Assembly (NCBI GenBank): GCA_019694795.1
Contig: JAIBBF010000017.1
Span: 1-57,938, forward strand
DNA: 57,938 bases
DNA from: Flavobacteriales bacterium
GTDB lineage: Bacteria > Bacteroidota > Bacteroidia > Flavobacteriales_D > UBA2798
Direction of reading: 5' to 3'
Made by a program: the position numbers and the translations under genes. The notes under the pieces were generated by a model, which had not been told where the DNA came from, made no database searches, and worked only from the letters and a program-made list of their open reading frames with translations. This document shows, one piece after another, positions 17,547 to 27,050 of the stretch; positions within the stretch are counted from its first letter, which is position 1, and each line of letters starts with the position of its first letter.

Positions 17547-18775
17547 TGCGGAATTGGTTTGCTTCGTATAAAAACATCGACCGCTCTGTTTTTCTATTGA
17601 TCATTGCAGAATGTTGTCTGCAATTAATCAATGCTGCTTTTATGTTGATTTTATTAATCTACATGCAAAAAAGCGGCTATCCCGATTATAAAGGCGCCGA
17701 TTTTATCAAGTACCGATTCCTCTCCGTTTTATTGTTTTCGGTACCGGTTGGATTGTACATCCGCAACCGCCCGATTCGTCCCTTGTTTTATTTTGCTTCA
17801 CTGGTAGTCCCCATTTCTTCTCTGGTTATTTTATATGCGGTGGAACATCATTACGACTACCTCATATACGGCGCTCAATTCATTTGGGGAATAGGATTTT
17901 CCTGTATACAAATTGCAGCACTTCCTTACATACTCCGGAATTCGAGTCCGGGCACCATTACCGAAGGGATTTCGTTGAGTCATGCCACATGGAGTATCGC
18001 CGGATTATTTTCCGGAATTTTAATTTATGCATTGCATGGTTATGATCCCGTTTCATTTCATGAACGGAATTTACTTTTTCTGTTTGCCATTGCCGGATTC
18101 GCTGCTGCATTGTTTGTAGCGATGATGGACAAAAACGAAAAACTGAATGATCCGGAAGCTGTGGATTCGGAAAAAAATAAAAATTACGACTGGAATCTAA
18201 TTATTGAAGCATCAATTCCGATTGTGATTATTGCCGTTGGAGCAGGATTAACCATTCCGTTTATTTCTCTTTTCTTTTTTAATATACATGGCATCGATTC
18301 GGATCGTTTTTCACTGATTGCTGCACTGGCATTGGGTTTAGTGGTTACCGGCACCATGCTCGTACCTCAGATAAAAAATCGTTTAGGTTATCGTTTAGCT
18401 GTACCCCTCACCCAATCGCTCGCCGTGCTTTCTCTTATTGCTCTTGCATTTACCGAATTGTGGAAAGGAAATTCCTGGGCATTGTATCTGGCGATTTTCT
18501 TTTATGCTATTCGTCAACCTCTCATGAACATGGCAGGACCAATGACCTCGGAAGTCACCATGAATTACGTAGGCAAACGCAACCAGGAAATGATGAGCGC
18601 ACTCAGTGCCAGTATTTGGAGCGGGAGTTGGTTTATTAGCGCCTACATGTTTGAACTCCTGCGAAAAAACGACATCAGTTACATGAGTATATTCCTCATT
18701 ACATCCGGTTTATATGCAGTGGGCATTATCGCTTATGTACTTTTATTCCGAAAGCACGAGCAGAAAAATGCATGA
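17546..18775 (+). CDS. MFS-type transporter
   Basis: About 12 hydrophobic helices over 409 residues, with a soluble central loop near residues 192-215 (DKNEKLNDPEAVDSEKNKN) that separates the two halves, as in the major facilitator superfamily. Substrate not predictable. The start codon overlaps the miaA stop (TAATG), so it is in the M23-miaA operon. No drug-export motif was recognised with certainty. Confidence 0.8.
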   Translation: MRNWFASYKNIDRSVFLLIIAECCLQLINAAFMLILLIYMQKSGYPDYKGADFIKYRFLSVLLFSVPVGLYIRNRPIRPLFYFASLVVPISSLVILYAVEHHYDYLIYGAQFIWGIGFSCIQIAALPYILRNSSPGTITEGISLSHATWSIAGLFSGILIYALHGYDPVSFHERNLLFLFAIAGFAAALFVAMMDKNEKLNDPEAVDSEKNKNYDWNLIIEASIPIVIIAVGAGLTIPFISLFFFNIHGIDSDRFSLIAALALGLVVTGTMLVPQIKNRLGYRLAVPLTQSLAVLSLIALAFTELWKGNSWALYLAIFFYAIRQPLMNMAGPMTSEVTMNYVGKRNQEMMSALSASIWSGSWFISAYMFELLRKNDISYMSIFLITSGLYAVGIIAYVLLFRKHEQKNA

Positions 18776-18852
18776 AAATTATTTATGGATTACATGAATA
18801 AAATTTCTGCCCAAATCATTGCACTGTAATATTTGTACCTACATTTGTCGCG

Positions 18853-20040
18853 ATGAATAAAGAGCGCGTATTACTGATCATGCTGGCCAGCCTGCAGTTC
18901 ACCAACATTATTGATTTTATGATTATGATGCCTCTGGGCAAACAGATCATGGAGCTTTTCCGGATAGAGACTTCGCAGTTCGGTGTGGTGGTGGCTTCCT
19001 ATACGCTTTCGGCATGGGCTTCGGGTATGGTGGCTTCTTTGTTTTTAGATAAGTTCGATCGTAAATCATCCTTGTTGTTTACATATTCCGGATTTATCAC
19101 CGGTACTTTTTTATGCGCACTTGCACCCAATTATGAATTGTTGGTAGGAGCGCGGATTCTGACCGGAATTTTCGGCGGAATTTTAGGTGCTCAGGTTTTA
19201 GCCATTGTTGCAGATACGGTTCCTTTTGAGCGAAGAGGTACTGCAATGGGGATTATTATGGCCGCTTTTTCACTGGCTTCTGCATTGGGAGTTCCTATTG
19301 GAATTTTTATTGCCAAACACTGGAACTGGCAAATGCCTTTCATTGTAATCGGATCGTTGGCATTTATCATCTGGATCATTGCTTTTTTTGTACTTCCTTC
19401 CATGCGGGCACATTTACAAAATGTGAAAAAAGAAAGTCCCTTTTTACTTTACAAAACCGCTTTCACCAACAAATATCAGCGCAATGGTTTGCTCATGATG
19501 ATCATCATGATGTTTGGTCACTTTATGATTGTCCCCAACGTTGCCACCTACTTGCAGTACAATGTTGAGTTCAGCGAAGAAAGCCTGATGTGGGTTTATC
19601 TCTGTGGTGGAATAATTTCGATTTACTCGAATCCTTTAGCGGGACGTTTAGCGGATAAACATGGTAAGGAAAAAATATTTATTGTGTTTGTCCTCCTCAC
19701 TACTCTCCCTGTTTTTCTCATCACCCATTTGGGTGTGGTTCCGGTTTATGTAGCAGTTGGAATTACGACTTTGTTTTTCGCTTTTTCGGGTGGAAGATTT
19801 TCTCCGGCTCAGGCTCTGATTTCGGAAACGGTAAATCCGCAACACCGGGGCAGTTTTATGAGCTTTGTTTCCGCCATGCAGCAATTGGGTGCCGGACTAG
19901 GCGCTTTGATTGCAGGCATCATTATGAGTACGGGTCCCGACAAAAAAATCCAGGGTTTCAACGTGGTAGGTTACGTGGCCATTGGGGTAACCCTCTGTTC
20001 CCTCTTTTTCATCCACCGGATAAGGCCTCCCAAAGCCTGA
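18853..20040 (+). CDS. MFS transporter, DHA1-like
   Basis: 395 residues, 12 predicted TM helices. Residues 1-45 (LQFTNIIDFMIMMPLG) and the motif-A-like loop LFLDKFDRKSSLLF between TM2 and TM3, plus LAGRLADKHGKEKIF between TM8 and TM9, are typical of the DHA1 proton-antiport group (efflux of arabinose- or drug-like compounds). GVPIGIFIAKHWNWQMPFI is the usual TM5 region. It is separated by 77 bp from the preceding transporter. Substrate unknown. Confidence 0.85.
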   Translation: MNKERVLLIMLASLQFTNIIDFMIMMPLGKQIMELFRIETSQFGVVVASYTLSAWASGMVASLFLDKFDRKSSLLFTYSGFITGTFLCALAPNYELLVGARILTGIFGGILGAQVLAIVADTVPFERRGTAMGIIMAAFSLASALGVPIGIFIAKHWNWQMPFIVIGSLAFIIWIIAFFVLPSMRAHLQNVKKESPFLLYKTAFTNKYQRNGLLMMIIMMFGHFMIVPNVATYLQYNVEFSEESLMWVYLCGGIISIYSNPLAGRLADKHGKEKIFIVFVLLTTLPVFLITHLGVVPVYVAVGITTLFFAFSGGRFSPAQALISETVNPQHRGSFMSFVSAMQQLGAGLGALIAGIIMSTGPDKKIQGFNVVGYVAIGVTLCSLFFIHRIRPPKA

Positions 20041-20054
20041 TTTCGTCAGGATTT

Positions 20055-20090
20055 ATAAGCCTTTCATAAGCCTTTCAACAGAGGTTGAAA
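20055..20090 (+). repeat. Tandem 11-bp repeat and hairpin between MFS gene and rpoD
   Basis: ATAAGCCTTTC occurs twice back to back (20055-20065 and 20066-20076) and runs into TTTCAAC-AGAG-GTTGAAA (20073-20090), a perfect 7-bp stem with a four-base loop. No T tract follows, so it is not a typical terminator. It could be a processing or stability element in the rpoD leader. Confidence 0.4.
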
Positions 20091-20189
20091 ACTTTCTGCA
20101 TCCCGTTCCCTCATTCCTTCGTCTTAGGTGTAACAAAAGCTCTAAATCTTTCGTTTAGAAACTGTAAAGCCTAAAATCAGACATATAGA

Positions 20190-21062
20190 ATGAGGCAGTT
20201 AAAAATCACAAAACAGGTTACTAACCGTGAGACTTTGTCTCTCGACAAGTATCTCCAGGAGATTGGACGCGTTGAGTTAATCACCGCAGAAGAAGAAGTG
20301 GAGCTTGCTCGCCGTATCAGGGAGGGTGACCAAAAAGCATTGGAAAAACTGACCAAAGCGAATCTTCGTTTCGTAGTATCGGTTTCCAAGCAGTACCAGA
20401 ATCAGGGATTGACCCTGCCGGATTTGATTAACGAGGGGAACCTTGGTTTGATCAAAGCCGCACAGCGTTTTGATGAGACCCGCGGATTTAAGTTTATTTC
20501 TTATGCCGTATGGTGGATTCGTCAATCGATTCTTCAGGCCCTTGCAGAACAGTCGCGTATTGTTCGTTTGCCGCTCAACAAAATTGGTTCGATCAATAAG
20601 ATCAACAAAGCATTTGCAAAGTTGGAGCAAACCTACGAACGTATTCCGACCGATGATGAATTGGCAGAAGTATTGGAATTAACCCCTGAAGAAGTTAAAC
20701 AATCGATGCGGTATAGTGGTCGACATGTATCCATGGACGCTCCTTTAAAGGAAGGCGATGACGACAGTTCGAGCATGTATGATGTATTGGTTGGAGAAGA
20801 CAGTCCGAGTCCCGAAGGTGGATTAATCAAAGACTCGCTTCGTCGTGAAATTGAACGATCGCTCACTACCCTCACTCCCCGTGAAGCAGATGTGGTGCGA
20901 CTTTATTTCGGATTGGGTGGAGAACATCCTTTAACCCTTGAAGAAATCGGAGAACGTTTTGATTTAACCCGCGAACGTGTTCGACAGATTAAAGAAAAAG
21001 CGATTCGTCGTTTGAAACACACTTCGAGAAGTAAATTATTAAAAGCTTATCTCGGTCAGTAA
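20190..21062 (+). CDS. rpoD: Primary RNA polymerase sigma factor (RpoD/SigA)
   Basis: Housekeeping sigma factor. Region 1.2 ([17 protein letters not shown]), region 2 ([18 protein letters not shown] through [13 protein letters not shown]), region 3 (residues about 125-200) and region 4 ([36 protein letters not shown]) are all intact. Region 1.1 is absent and the length is 290, the standard form of the Bacteroidota primary sigma that recognises TTTG/TAnnTTTG promoters. The last base of its stop is the first base of the next gene (TAATG). Confidence 0.97.
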   Translation: MRQLKITKQVTNRETLSLDKYLQEIGRVELITAEEEVELARRIREGDQKALEKLTKANLRFVVSVSKQYQNQGLTLPDLINEGNLGLIKAAQRFDETRGFKFISYAVWWIRQSILQALAEQSRIVRLPLNKIGSINKINKAFAKLEQTYERIPTDDELAEVLELTPEEVKQSMRYSGRHVSMDAPLKEGDDDSSSMYDVLVGEDSPSPEGGLIKDSLRREIERSLTTLTPREADVVRLYFGLGGEHPLTLEEIGERFDLTRERVRQIKEKAIRRLKHTSRSKLLKAYLGQ

Positions 21063-21772
21063 TGATTTTCTTAAAACAAATTTTGGCAATGGCATGTCTG
21101 AGCGGCATGCCATTGATCTTTTCAGCAATGATGGTGCACACCAATACGACAGGTCCGATTTCTTCGGACGGGAAAATTGAATTAAAAGCCTTTGAAAATA
21201 AAAAAGGTAAAATCACTGAATTCAGTGATTATTATTTCAACACCGGTAAACAATCCTACTTTATTCAACCCTGCGGAAATTCCTTATTCAGCAATGGAGT
21301 GATCCGCAGAATAGTTGGAGAAAAAATTCACATTATCGGTGAACTAAAAAACGGACAATGGGATAATTGTTCCAGTGAAATGGTTCAAAGCAGAACCGGG
21401 GAATACCTCATTATTTCTACGATTGAATTATTGAATGATCCGGAATATTTTATTTCCGACGGAAGCGGAAATGCTTATGATTTGCGACAAAATCAAATTC
21501 ATTATATCCCTGTAAAACCCGAAAATTCTTCATCTGGAATGTATTCGGGAGGCGAGGAAAAAACAACTTCGATTGATTTGTTATCCTACCTGGATTTACG
21601 CGATCAGATAAAAACGCTGTGCATGGATAAAGCATTGCACATTAAAAATCGCGTTAAAGGAAGCGTGGGAATTCGTTGGAAGGAAAACAATAAGATAAAA
21701 TCGGTGATTGTTTCCGACGAAAGCGGTGCAAAAATTCTTCAATCCTTAAAATCGGCTTTACACGGAAGATAA
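21062..21772 (+). CDS. Secreted protein of unknown function overlapping rpoD
   Basis: 236 residues with an N-terminal hydrophobic signal ([20 protein letters not shown]). The rest is soluble and beta-rich, with only two Cys (in FIQPCGNS and WDNCSSE) before a third near 185. I recognise no domain. The ATG overlaps the rpoD stop by one base, so translation is probably coupled. The next gene starts 35 bp later, so rpoD, this gene and the hydrolase could form one transcript. Confidence 0.6.
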   Translation: MIFLKQILAMACLSGMPLIFSAMMVHTNTTGPISSDGKIELKAFENKKGKITEFSDYYFNTGKQSYFIQPCGNSLFSNGVIRRIVGEKIHIIGELKNGQWDNCSSEMVQSRTGEYLIISTIELLNDPEYFISDGSGNAYDLRQNQIHYIPVKPENSSSGMYSGGEEKTTSIDLLSYLDLRDQIKTLCMDKALHIKNRVKGSVGIRWKENNKIKSVIVSDESGAKILQSLKSALHGR

Positions 21773-21807
21773 GCTTGCTTTATGTATTTTTGAAAAAATA
21801 CTCCTGC

Positions 21808-23913
21808 ATGCGTTTTATCTTTTTATTGCTTTTGAACATTTCATTTCTGCAACTACATGCACAATCGAAATTGTTCACGATTAGCGGATCAATTTCTAAA
21901 TCAACCTACACTGTTTTAAAGCACCAGAAAGTTGAATTCGGCTTGAAACCGGATCCTGCCATCTTGCATCAGATTGAAGATTATCTAAAGACAAAAAAAG
22001 GTGGTATCAATCCTTATGCAGAGGAAGATATTACCATTCGTTGTTCTTTTTTATCTCCCTCCGGAAAAGTACGTGAAATCGACGCCTTTTATTTTGTTCC
22101 CTATAAACGCGATTTGAATCAAAATAAATGGAACAAGGATAGTACCTCTACTCCATTCCGCATTCGCTTTGCACCCAATGAAACCGGAAAGTGGGCCATG
22201 GCTGTGCGAATCATGATAAAAGGTGAGGTAAAAGAAATACTTCCTGATTTCAACTTTCAGGTAGAGGCATCTTCCTCCAGAGGTCATCTCCAGTTACCCG
22301 GGAAAAAGAGTCCGAATCAACGCCAGCTGATTTGTTCGGAAGATCAAAAAAGTTTTTTTGCCATTGGAGAAAACATCACCCATTCCAACTACATCCAACT
22401 CGACCCGATCAGCCATGAACGTCATAAAAAATGGATTCGTCAGATGGCCGATAATGGCGGTAATTTTTTGAGAATGGAATTTGGAGCTCAAAATTTTTTA
22501 ATCGACTGGCTGGATCTGGAGGATTATTCCGGAAGAATGAATTACGCCATGGCTTTTGATGAAATTGTGGATTTATGCAGCGAGCGCGATATTTATTTTA
22601 TCATGTTTAATCACCATGTTGAATACGATGCAGCGGAAGTGGATAAAGGCTGGCTGGATCGTCCGGTACAATGGAAAAAAAATCCCTACCACACGCAATT
22701 GGAAATTGAAAATTCGGAGGACGTATTTACTTCTGAAAAGGCATGGACCTATTTAAAACGCAGGTACCGATATATTTTTTCCAGATGGGGATATTCGCCA
22801 CAATTCAGTATTTACGAATTTTCGGAAGGCGATAACGTATTCGGAAAAAATGCAGAAGGAAAATCGAAATACCACAACGATAAATCGATCCGGAAATCCT
22901 TTAATGAATTTATAACCCGGCTTAAAACATACATTCAAAAAGACCTTGGCTATTCGGAAAAAATAGTAGGCGTTAGCTTTGCATCCAATCCCGACGAACG
23001 CGCCATGGAGCAGCATATTTATTCCATTGCGGATATGTGTTTCGTTCACAAATACGGAGAACAAAAAGATGAGAATTTCATTCAACGCTGGGGAATGATG
23101 GATCGATTGTTTGCTTCTTTTTCCAAACCTTGCTTAATGGAGGAAATGGGTCCGAACGATGGTAACCTTTATTGCTGTTCTAAAATTCAATACCACAACG
23201 ATATGTGGTCGACCGCCTTTATGGGTGGAATTGGTTGTGGTATGCATTGGTGGTGGGACCGTGGTATTCACGATAATGGTTATTATACCGACTTAAAAGC
23301 CTTATCGAAATTCTGGCAGAATGAGGATTTGAGCGACCGCGAATATTTTCCAAGAAAAACATCCGATAAAATGTCGTTCACCGTTTCTGCACGCAAAAAA
23401 AGGAAAATAGAAACTTTCTATTTACGCGATAAAAGTGGCGATCGTATTTATGGCTGGACCCACAACGCTACGGCATTTTGGTGGAACGAAAGCAATGCCT
23501 GCATGGATGAACTGAAAGCGAAAAAATATTTAAGTAAACCCTGTAAAATGGAAGATGGAGCAGAATTAGGTTGCGCTCCACCTTGCGCTGCGTGGATCGA
23601 TTATGGAAGTGATCGTTTTAAAGATGATTACGGAAAAATTATTCCGCTGGAAAAAGAAATCATCGTTATTCCCGGATTAAAAATGAGTCCCCTCTTTGGT
23701 AAACACCACTACTACCAGGTGCAATGGTTTTATACCGGCGGAAGCGGGGGATTAATGCAGGAAGCGGTGATTGGTACAGATGCAGGAGGAAATCTGAGTA
23801 TCAGAGTCCCGAAGATGGGTCCCGATTTACCCTATAACGATTATGCATTTAAAATCCGTTATGTGGGTTTACAAAAAGGAATAAAGGCAGGTCCATCCAG
23901 TGGTCCCTTTTAA
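21808..23913 (+). CDS. Secreted DUF5060-domain glycoside hydrolase-like protein
   Basis: Start at 21808 gives the signal peptide MRFIFLLLLNISFLQLHAQ; the longer TTG frame adds 11 residues before it. Residues about 30-160 match DUF5060 (TPFRIRFAPNETGKWAMAVRI), a beta-sandwich found before GH5-like barrels. The barrel follows with WIRQMADNGGNFLRMEFG, FDEIVDLCSERDIYFIMFNH, FSIYEFSEGDNVFG (candidate acid/base Glu) and PCLMEEMGPNDG (candidate nucleophile Glu). Predicted action on a polysaccharide outside the cell; substrate unknown. It overlaps the convergent sensor kinase by 4 bases at the stop codons. Confidence 0.8.
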   Translation: MRFIFLLLLNISFLQLHAQSKLFTISGSISKSTYTVLKHQKVEFGLKPDPAILHQIEDYLKTKKGGINPYAEEDITIRCSFLSPSGKVREIDAFYFVPYKRDLNQNKWNKDSTSTPFRIRFAPNETGKWAMAVRIMIKGEVKEILPDFNFQVEASSSRGHLQLPGKKSPNQRQLICSEDQKSFFAIGENITHSNYIQLDPISHERHKKWIRQMADNGGNFLRMEFGAQNFLIDWLDLEDYSGRMNYAMAFDEIVDLCSERDIYFIMFNHHVEYDAAEVDKGWLDRPVQWKKNPYHTQLEIENSEDVFTSEKAWTYLKRRYRYIFSRWGYSPQFSIYEFSEGDNVFGKNAEGKSKYHNDKSIRKSFNEFITRLKTYIQKDLGYSEKIVGVSFASNPDERAMEQHIYSIADMCFVHKYGEQKDENFIQRWGMMDRLFASFSKPCLMEEMGPNDGNLYCCSKIQYHNDMWSTAFMGGIGCGMHWWWDRGIHDNGYYTDLKALSKFWQNEDLSDREYFPRKTSDKMSFTVSARKKRKIETFYLRDKSGDRIYGWTHNATAFWWNESNACMDELKAKKYLSKPCKMEDGAELGCAPPCAAWIDYGSDRFKDDYGKIIPLEKEIIVIPGLKMSPLFGKHHYYQVQWFYTGGSGGLMQEAVIGTDAGGNLSIRVPKMGPDLPYNDYAFKIRYVGLQKGIKAGPSSGPF

Positions 23914-26900
23914 TTTCCATCCACTGCAATCCTGATAATGACCCGCGTGCCTGCTGCTTGATTTTTTTCATCGAATAAATCCTCGATCTGTATGGCACCG
24001 GAATCTTTGATATCGCCGCTTTGTTGATTGAGAAGTGCCAGTCGTTCCTGTGTTACGATTAAGGCCATGGATTTATGCTGTGCATCTTTTTGCATTTTAT
24101 TTTCGAACGCCTGTTTTCTTCCAATGCCATTATCCTCTACCATGCATTCAAGAATTTTTCCGTGCAGACGAAACTCAATTTTAATATGTCCCCTTCGTTG
24201 TAGTCCGCTGAAACCATGGATCAGTGCATTTTCTACAAAGGGTTGAAGTAAGAGTGAAGGAATCATGATTTCAGAAGTATCGATGGATTCATCCGTGATA
24301 ATTTCGAAATCGAAAGAATCGTTGCGGGTGAATCGTTCGAGCAGGAGATAATCTTGCAGGGTTTCTACTTCTTTTTCGAGGGGAATTAATTGTTCTCTTG
24401 AATTTTCGAGAATGGAACGCATTAAGCGGGAAAATTTTGCCAGATAACTTCGCGCTGTCTTTTCATCCTTTTGAGTGATGAGTCCCTGAATAGAATTCAA
24501 TGCATGAAAAATAAAATGCGGATTCATTTGCAAACGCAGTGCTTTCTGTTCCAGCTCCACCATTTGTTTTTCCACCTTTAATTTTTCGCGCAGTGCTTTA
24601 TGCCGTAAACGCGACCGGCGGGTAATGAGGATAATGACAGATGCAATAATTATTACGAAAAATAAAATCAATAATAATCGAAACCACCATTGTTGCCAGA
24701 AGGGTGGATGAATGAAAAATGAATACTGCAAAGGCTCGGTGGAAACTACTCCGTCTTCATTGATGCCCCGGACCATAAATACATAATCGCCGGGAGGAAG
24801 ATTGGAATAGGTGACCTCACGCTTAAGTGAAAGCGGCGACCATTCTTCATCGACCCCATCCAGTTTCCATTGGTATTTTACGGAAACCGGACTCCGCTGA
24901 TCGATTCCTATAAATTCGAAACCAATATGGTTTTCATCATAATTCAATTGCAAATCGTCGTCGATCTCTCCCCATTTCGATACGTGATCTGCAAAGCGTG
25001 TATTGGCAATGGGCTGATAAAAAAGATTGATTCCGGTAAACCGCATGCGTGGTGCAAAATTATTTCGCTCCGAACTGCGGGGATCGTGTCGCGTTAATCC
25101 GTTGATCGTGCCAAACCAAAGCGAACCATCGCGTGTTTTGGTAACGGAATTCTGACATGTTTCTATGCCTTGAAATCCTTCTGACTTTCCATAATGTTTT
25201 TTTTCGGTGACTTCCGAATTCTCATTGAGAATTAAATGATCCACTCCATTATCTGAACCCGCCCAGAGATTATTTTGGTCGTCGATTTCGAGCAGGTAAA
25301 GGTTGTCGGAACTTAGTCCGTTATCTTTAGTAAACCGTTCAATTTTTGCGCTGCGGTAAATATCTACGCGACTCAATCCTCCTCCACCGGTAGCCACCCA
25401 GAGAAATCCGTTTTTATCCTCACGCATTCCTCTAACAATCGCGCTGCTTAATCCTTCTTCGAGCGAATAGTTTTTAATGGATTCATCGCTGATTACGCCA
25501 ATTCCTCCGCCTTCGGTACCATACCAAATTCTTCCATTCTGATCCTGATGTAAACAATTCACCCTGCTTTTACTTAAACCATCGCCTTCTGAAATTTTGC
25601 GTGCTGTAAATGGATGTTCATTCGTAATTACAGTAATTCCTCCTCCTGCAGTGGCCAACCATAATTTACCGCTTTTGTCACGTAAAATATCTTTAATCCA
25701 GTTACTGCTTAATCCATCACGCGTGGTGAAATTTTTAAATCCGCTGCTATCTTTTCTCCACAATCCTTTTCCCTCCGAACCCAACCATATTACACCGTTA
25801 TTATCGCAGAAAATGGATTTTACTTTTTCATCCACAAATCCCGAATCGGCATTGTAATGGATGATCTCTCCATTTCGCAAATTCATTTTTAAAACACCCT
25901 TTACGGAAGTTCCCATCCATAAAACGGAATCACCCTGGTGACAAAGCGAAAAAATATAATTTCCTGCTAATCCGTTTTTCTCCGTATAGTGAATAAACTG
26001 CTCGCCGGAATAGCGGGATACTCCTCCTCCACTTGTTCCCACCCAAATATTTCCCCAACTGTCCTCGTACAAGGTACTCACATGATCATTGGCCAATCCT
26101 TCCTGCACACCAAAATGGGTGATGAGTGAATCGCTTAACCGAATGCGATAAATTCCTGCATCATAAGTGGCAATCCAGCAATTTCCTTTTTTATCGTACA
26201 ACACATCGTGAATGATATTGCTTTCGAAATTTTCATTCAGTATTGAAGGACTAGCCTTCGATCCGGAAAAGAGTTGGAGTCCGCCGCCATACGTCGCCAC
26301 CAGTAATTCTGATTTTCCCCATGAACGAATGCTACGCACCAGCACATTGGTAAAACCATCTTTACGGCGATAAGTAGTTGCCGCGAGCGAGCGGTTCACA
26401 GAATCCAAATGATTTAATCCGAAATCATCGCCATACCAAACCGAATTTTTTCCATCGATAAATACCGAAGAAATCATATCGCGGTTGAGGGCATGCTTGC
26501 AACTCACACAGGTGTATTCACCATTTTTAAATACGTACAATCCTTTATTGGTGGCCAGCCAGAGAATTCCGTTTTTATCTTCGGCAATGGCGTTGATGGG
26601 AACCGGATTGGATTTATACTCGAGTGGATAATTTTGAAATTTCTTTCCATTGTAAACCGAAATTCCGACCGCTGTTCCAATGATGATTTCTCCTTTTTTA
26701 TTTTTAATAAAACACGAGATAAAATCATTGATTAAACCATCACGGGTTGTGAGCTGACGAAAACTGACGCCATCGAACTTGCTGATTCCTCCTCCACGCG
26801 TACCGAACCAAATGTATCCTTCGGGATCTTCGATGATGGCAAACACCTGCGATTGAGCGAGACCTTCACCAACGGAATAGTTCCTGAAATTGACCTGCTG

Positions 26901-26954
26901 TGCGGCCAAACCGGAACACCAAAGCAAAAGACATATGGAAAAGTAATTTCTCAC
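23910..26954 (-). CDS. Propeller-type sensor histidine kinase (reg_prop, Y_Y_Y, LytS-type kinase)
   Basis: 1014 residues. The signal peptide MRNYFSICLLLWCSGLAAQ is followed by some 14 two-component-regulator propeller repeats (WFGTRGGGISKFDGVSF, WVGTSGGGVSRYSGEQF and others, residues 25-640) forming two periplasmic beta-propellers. A Y_Y_Y domain lies near 680-745 and one TM near 750-776. The kinase domain is of the LytS/His_kinase type: LQMNPHFIFHALNSIQGLI (phospho-acceptor His near 814), then LLLQPFVENALIHG (N box, about 908) and VEDNGIGRKQAFE. It has no receiver or DNA-binding domain, unlike hybrid HTCS regulators, so it needs a separate LytTR-type regulator, which is not in the window. 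Confidence 0.92.
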   Translation of the reverse strand: MRNYFSICLLLWCSGLAAQQVNFRNYSVGEGLAQSQVFAIIEDPEGYIWFGTRGGGISKFDGVSFRQLTTRDGLINDFISCFIKNKKGEIIIGTAVGISVYNGKKFQNYPLEYKSNPVPINAIAEDKNGILWLATNKGLYVFKNGEYTCVSCKHALNRDMISSVFIDGKNSVWYGDDFGLNHLDSVNRSLAATTYRRKDGFTNVLVRSIRSWGKSELLVATYGGGLQLFSGSKASPSILNENFESNIIHDVLYDKKGNCWIATYDAGIYRIRLSDSLITHFGVQEGLANDHVSTLYEDSWGNIWVGTSGGGVSRYSGEQFIHYTEKNGLAGNYIFSLCHQGDSVLWMGTSVKGVLKMNLRNGEIIHYNADSGFVDEKVKSIFCDNNGVIWLGSEGKGLWRKDSSGFKNFTTRDGLSSNWIKDILRDKSGKLWLATAGGGITVITNEHPFTARKISEGDGLSKSRVNCLHQDQNGRIWYGTEGGGIGVISDESIKNYSLEEGLSSAIVRGMREDKNGFLWVATGGGGLSRVDIYRSAKIERFTKDNGLSSDNLYLLEIDDQNNLWAGSDNGVDHLILNENSEVTEKKHYGKSEGFQGIETCQNSVTKTRDGSLWFGTINGLTRHDPRSSERNNFAPRMRFTGINLFYQPIANTRFADHVSKWGEIDDDLQLNYDENHIGFEFIGIDQRSPVSVKYQWKLDGVDEEWSPLSLKREVTYSNLPPGDYVFMVRGINEDGVVSTEPLQYSFFIHPPFWQQWWFRLLLILFFVIIIASVIILITRRSRLRHKALREKLKVEKQMVELEQKALRLQMNPHFIFHALNSIQGLITQKDEKTARSYLAKFSRLMRSILENSREQLIPLEKEVETLQDYLLLERFTRNDSFDFEIITDESIDTSEIMIPSLLLQPFVENALIHGFSGLQRRGHIKIEFRLHGKILECMVEDNGIGRKQAFENKMQKDAQHKSMALIVTQERLALLNQQSGDIKDSGAIQIEDLFDEKNQAAGTRVIIRIAVDGN

Positions 26955-27050
26955 GGATAATTGCCAAAAGGCTACACAAAGTAAGAAACTGTTTTCGTTT
27001 TTTCGAATACTTGGGAATTTGATTGAAGCCGGCTTATATTTATCCTGAAA

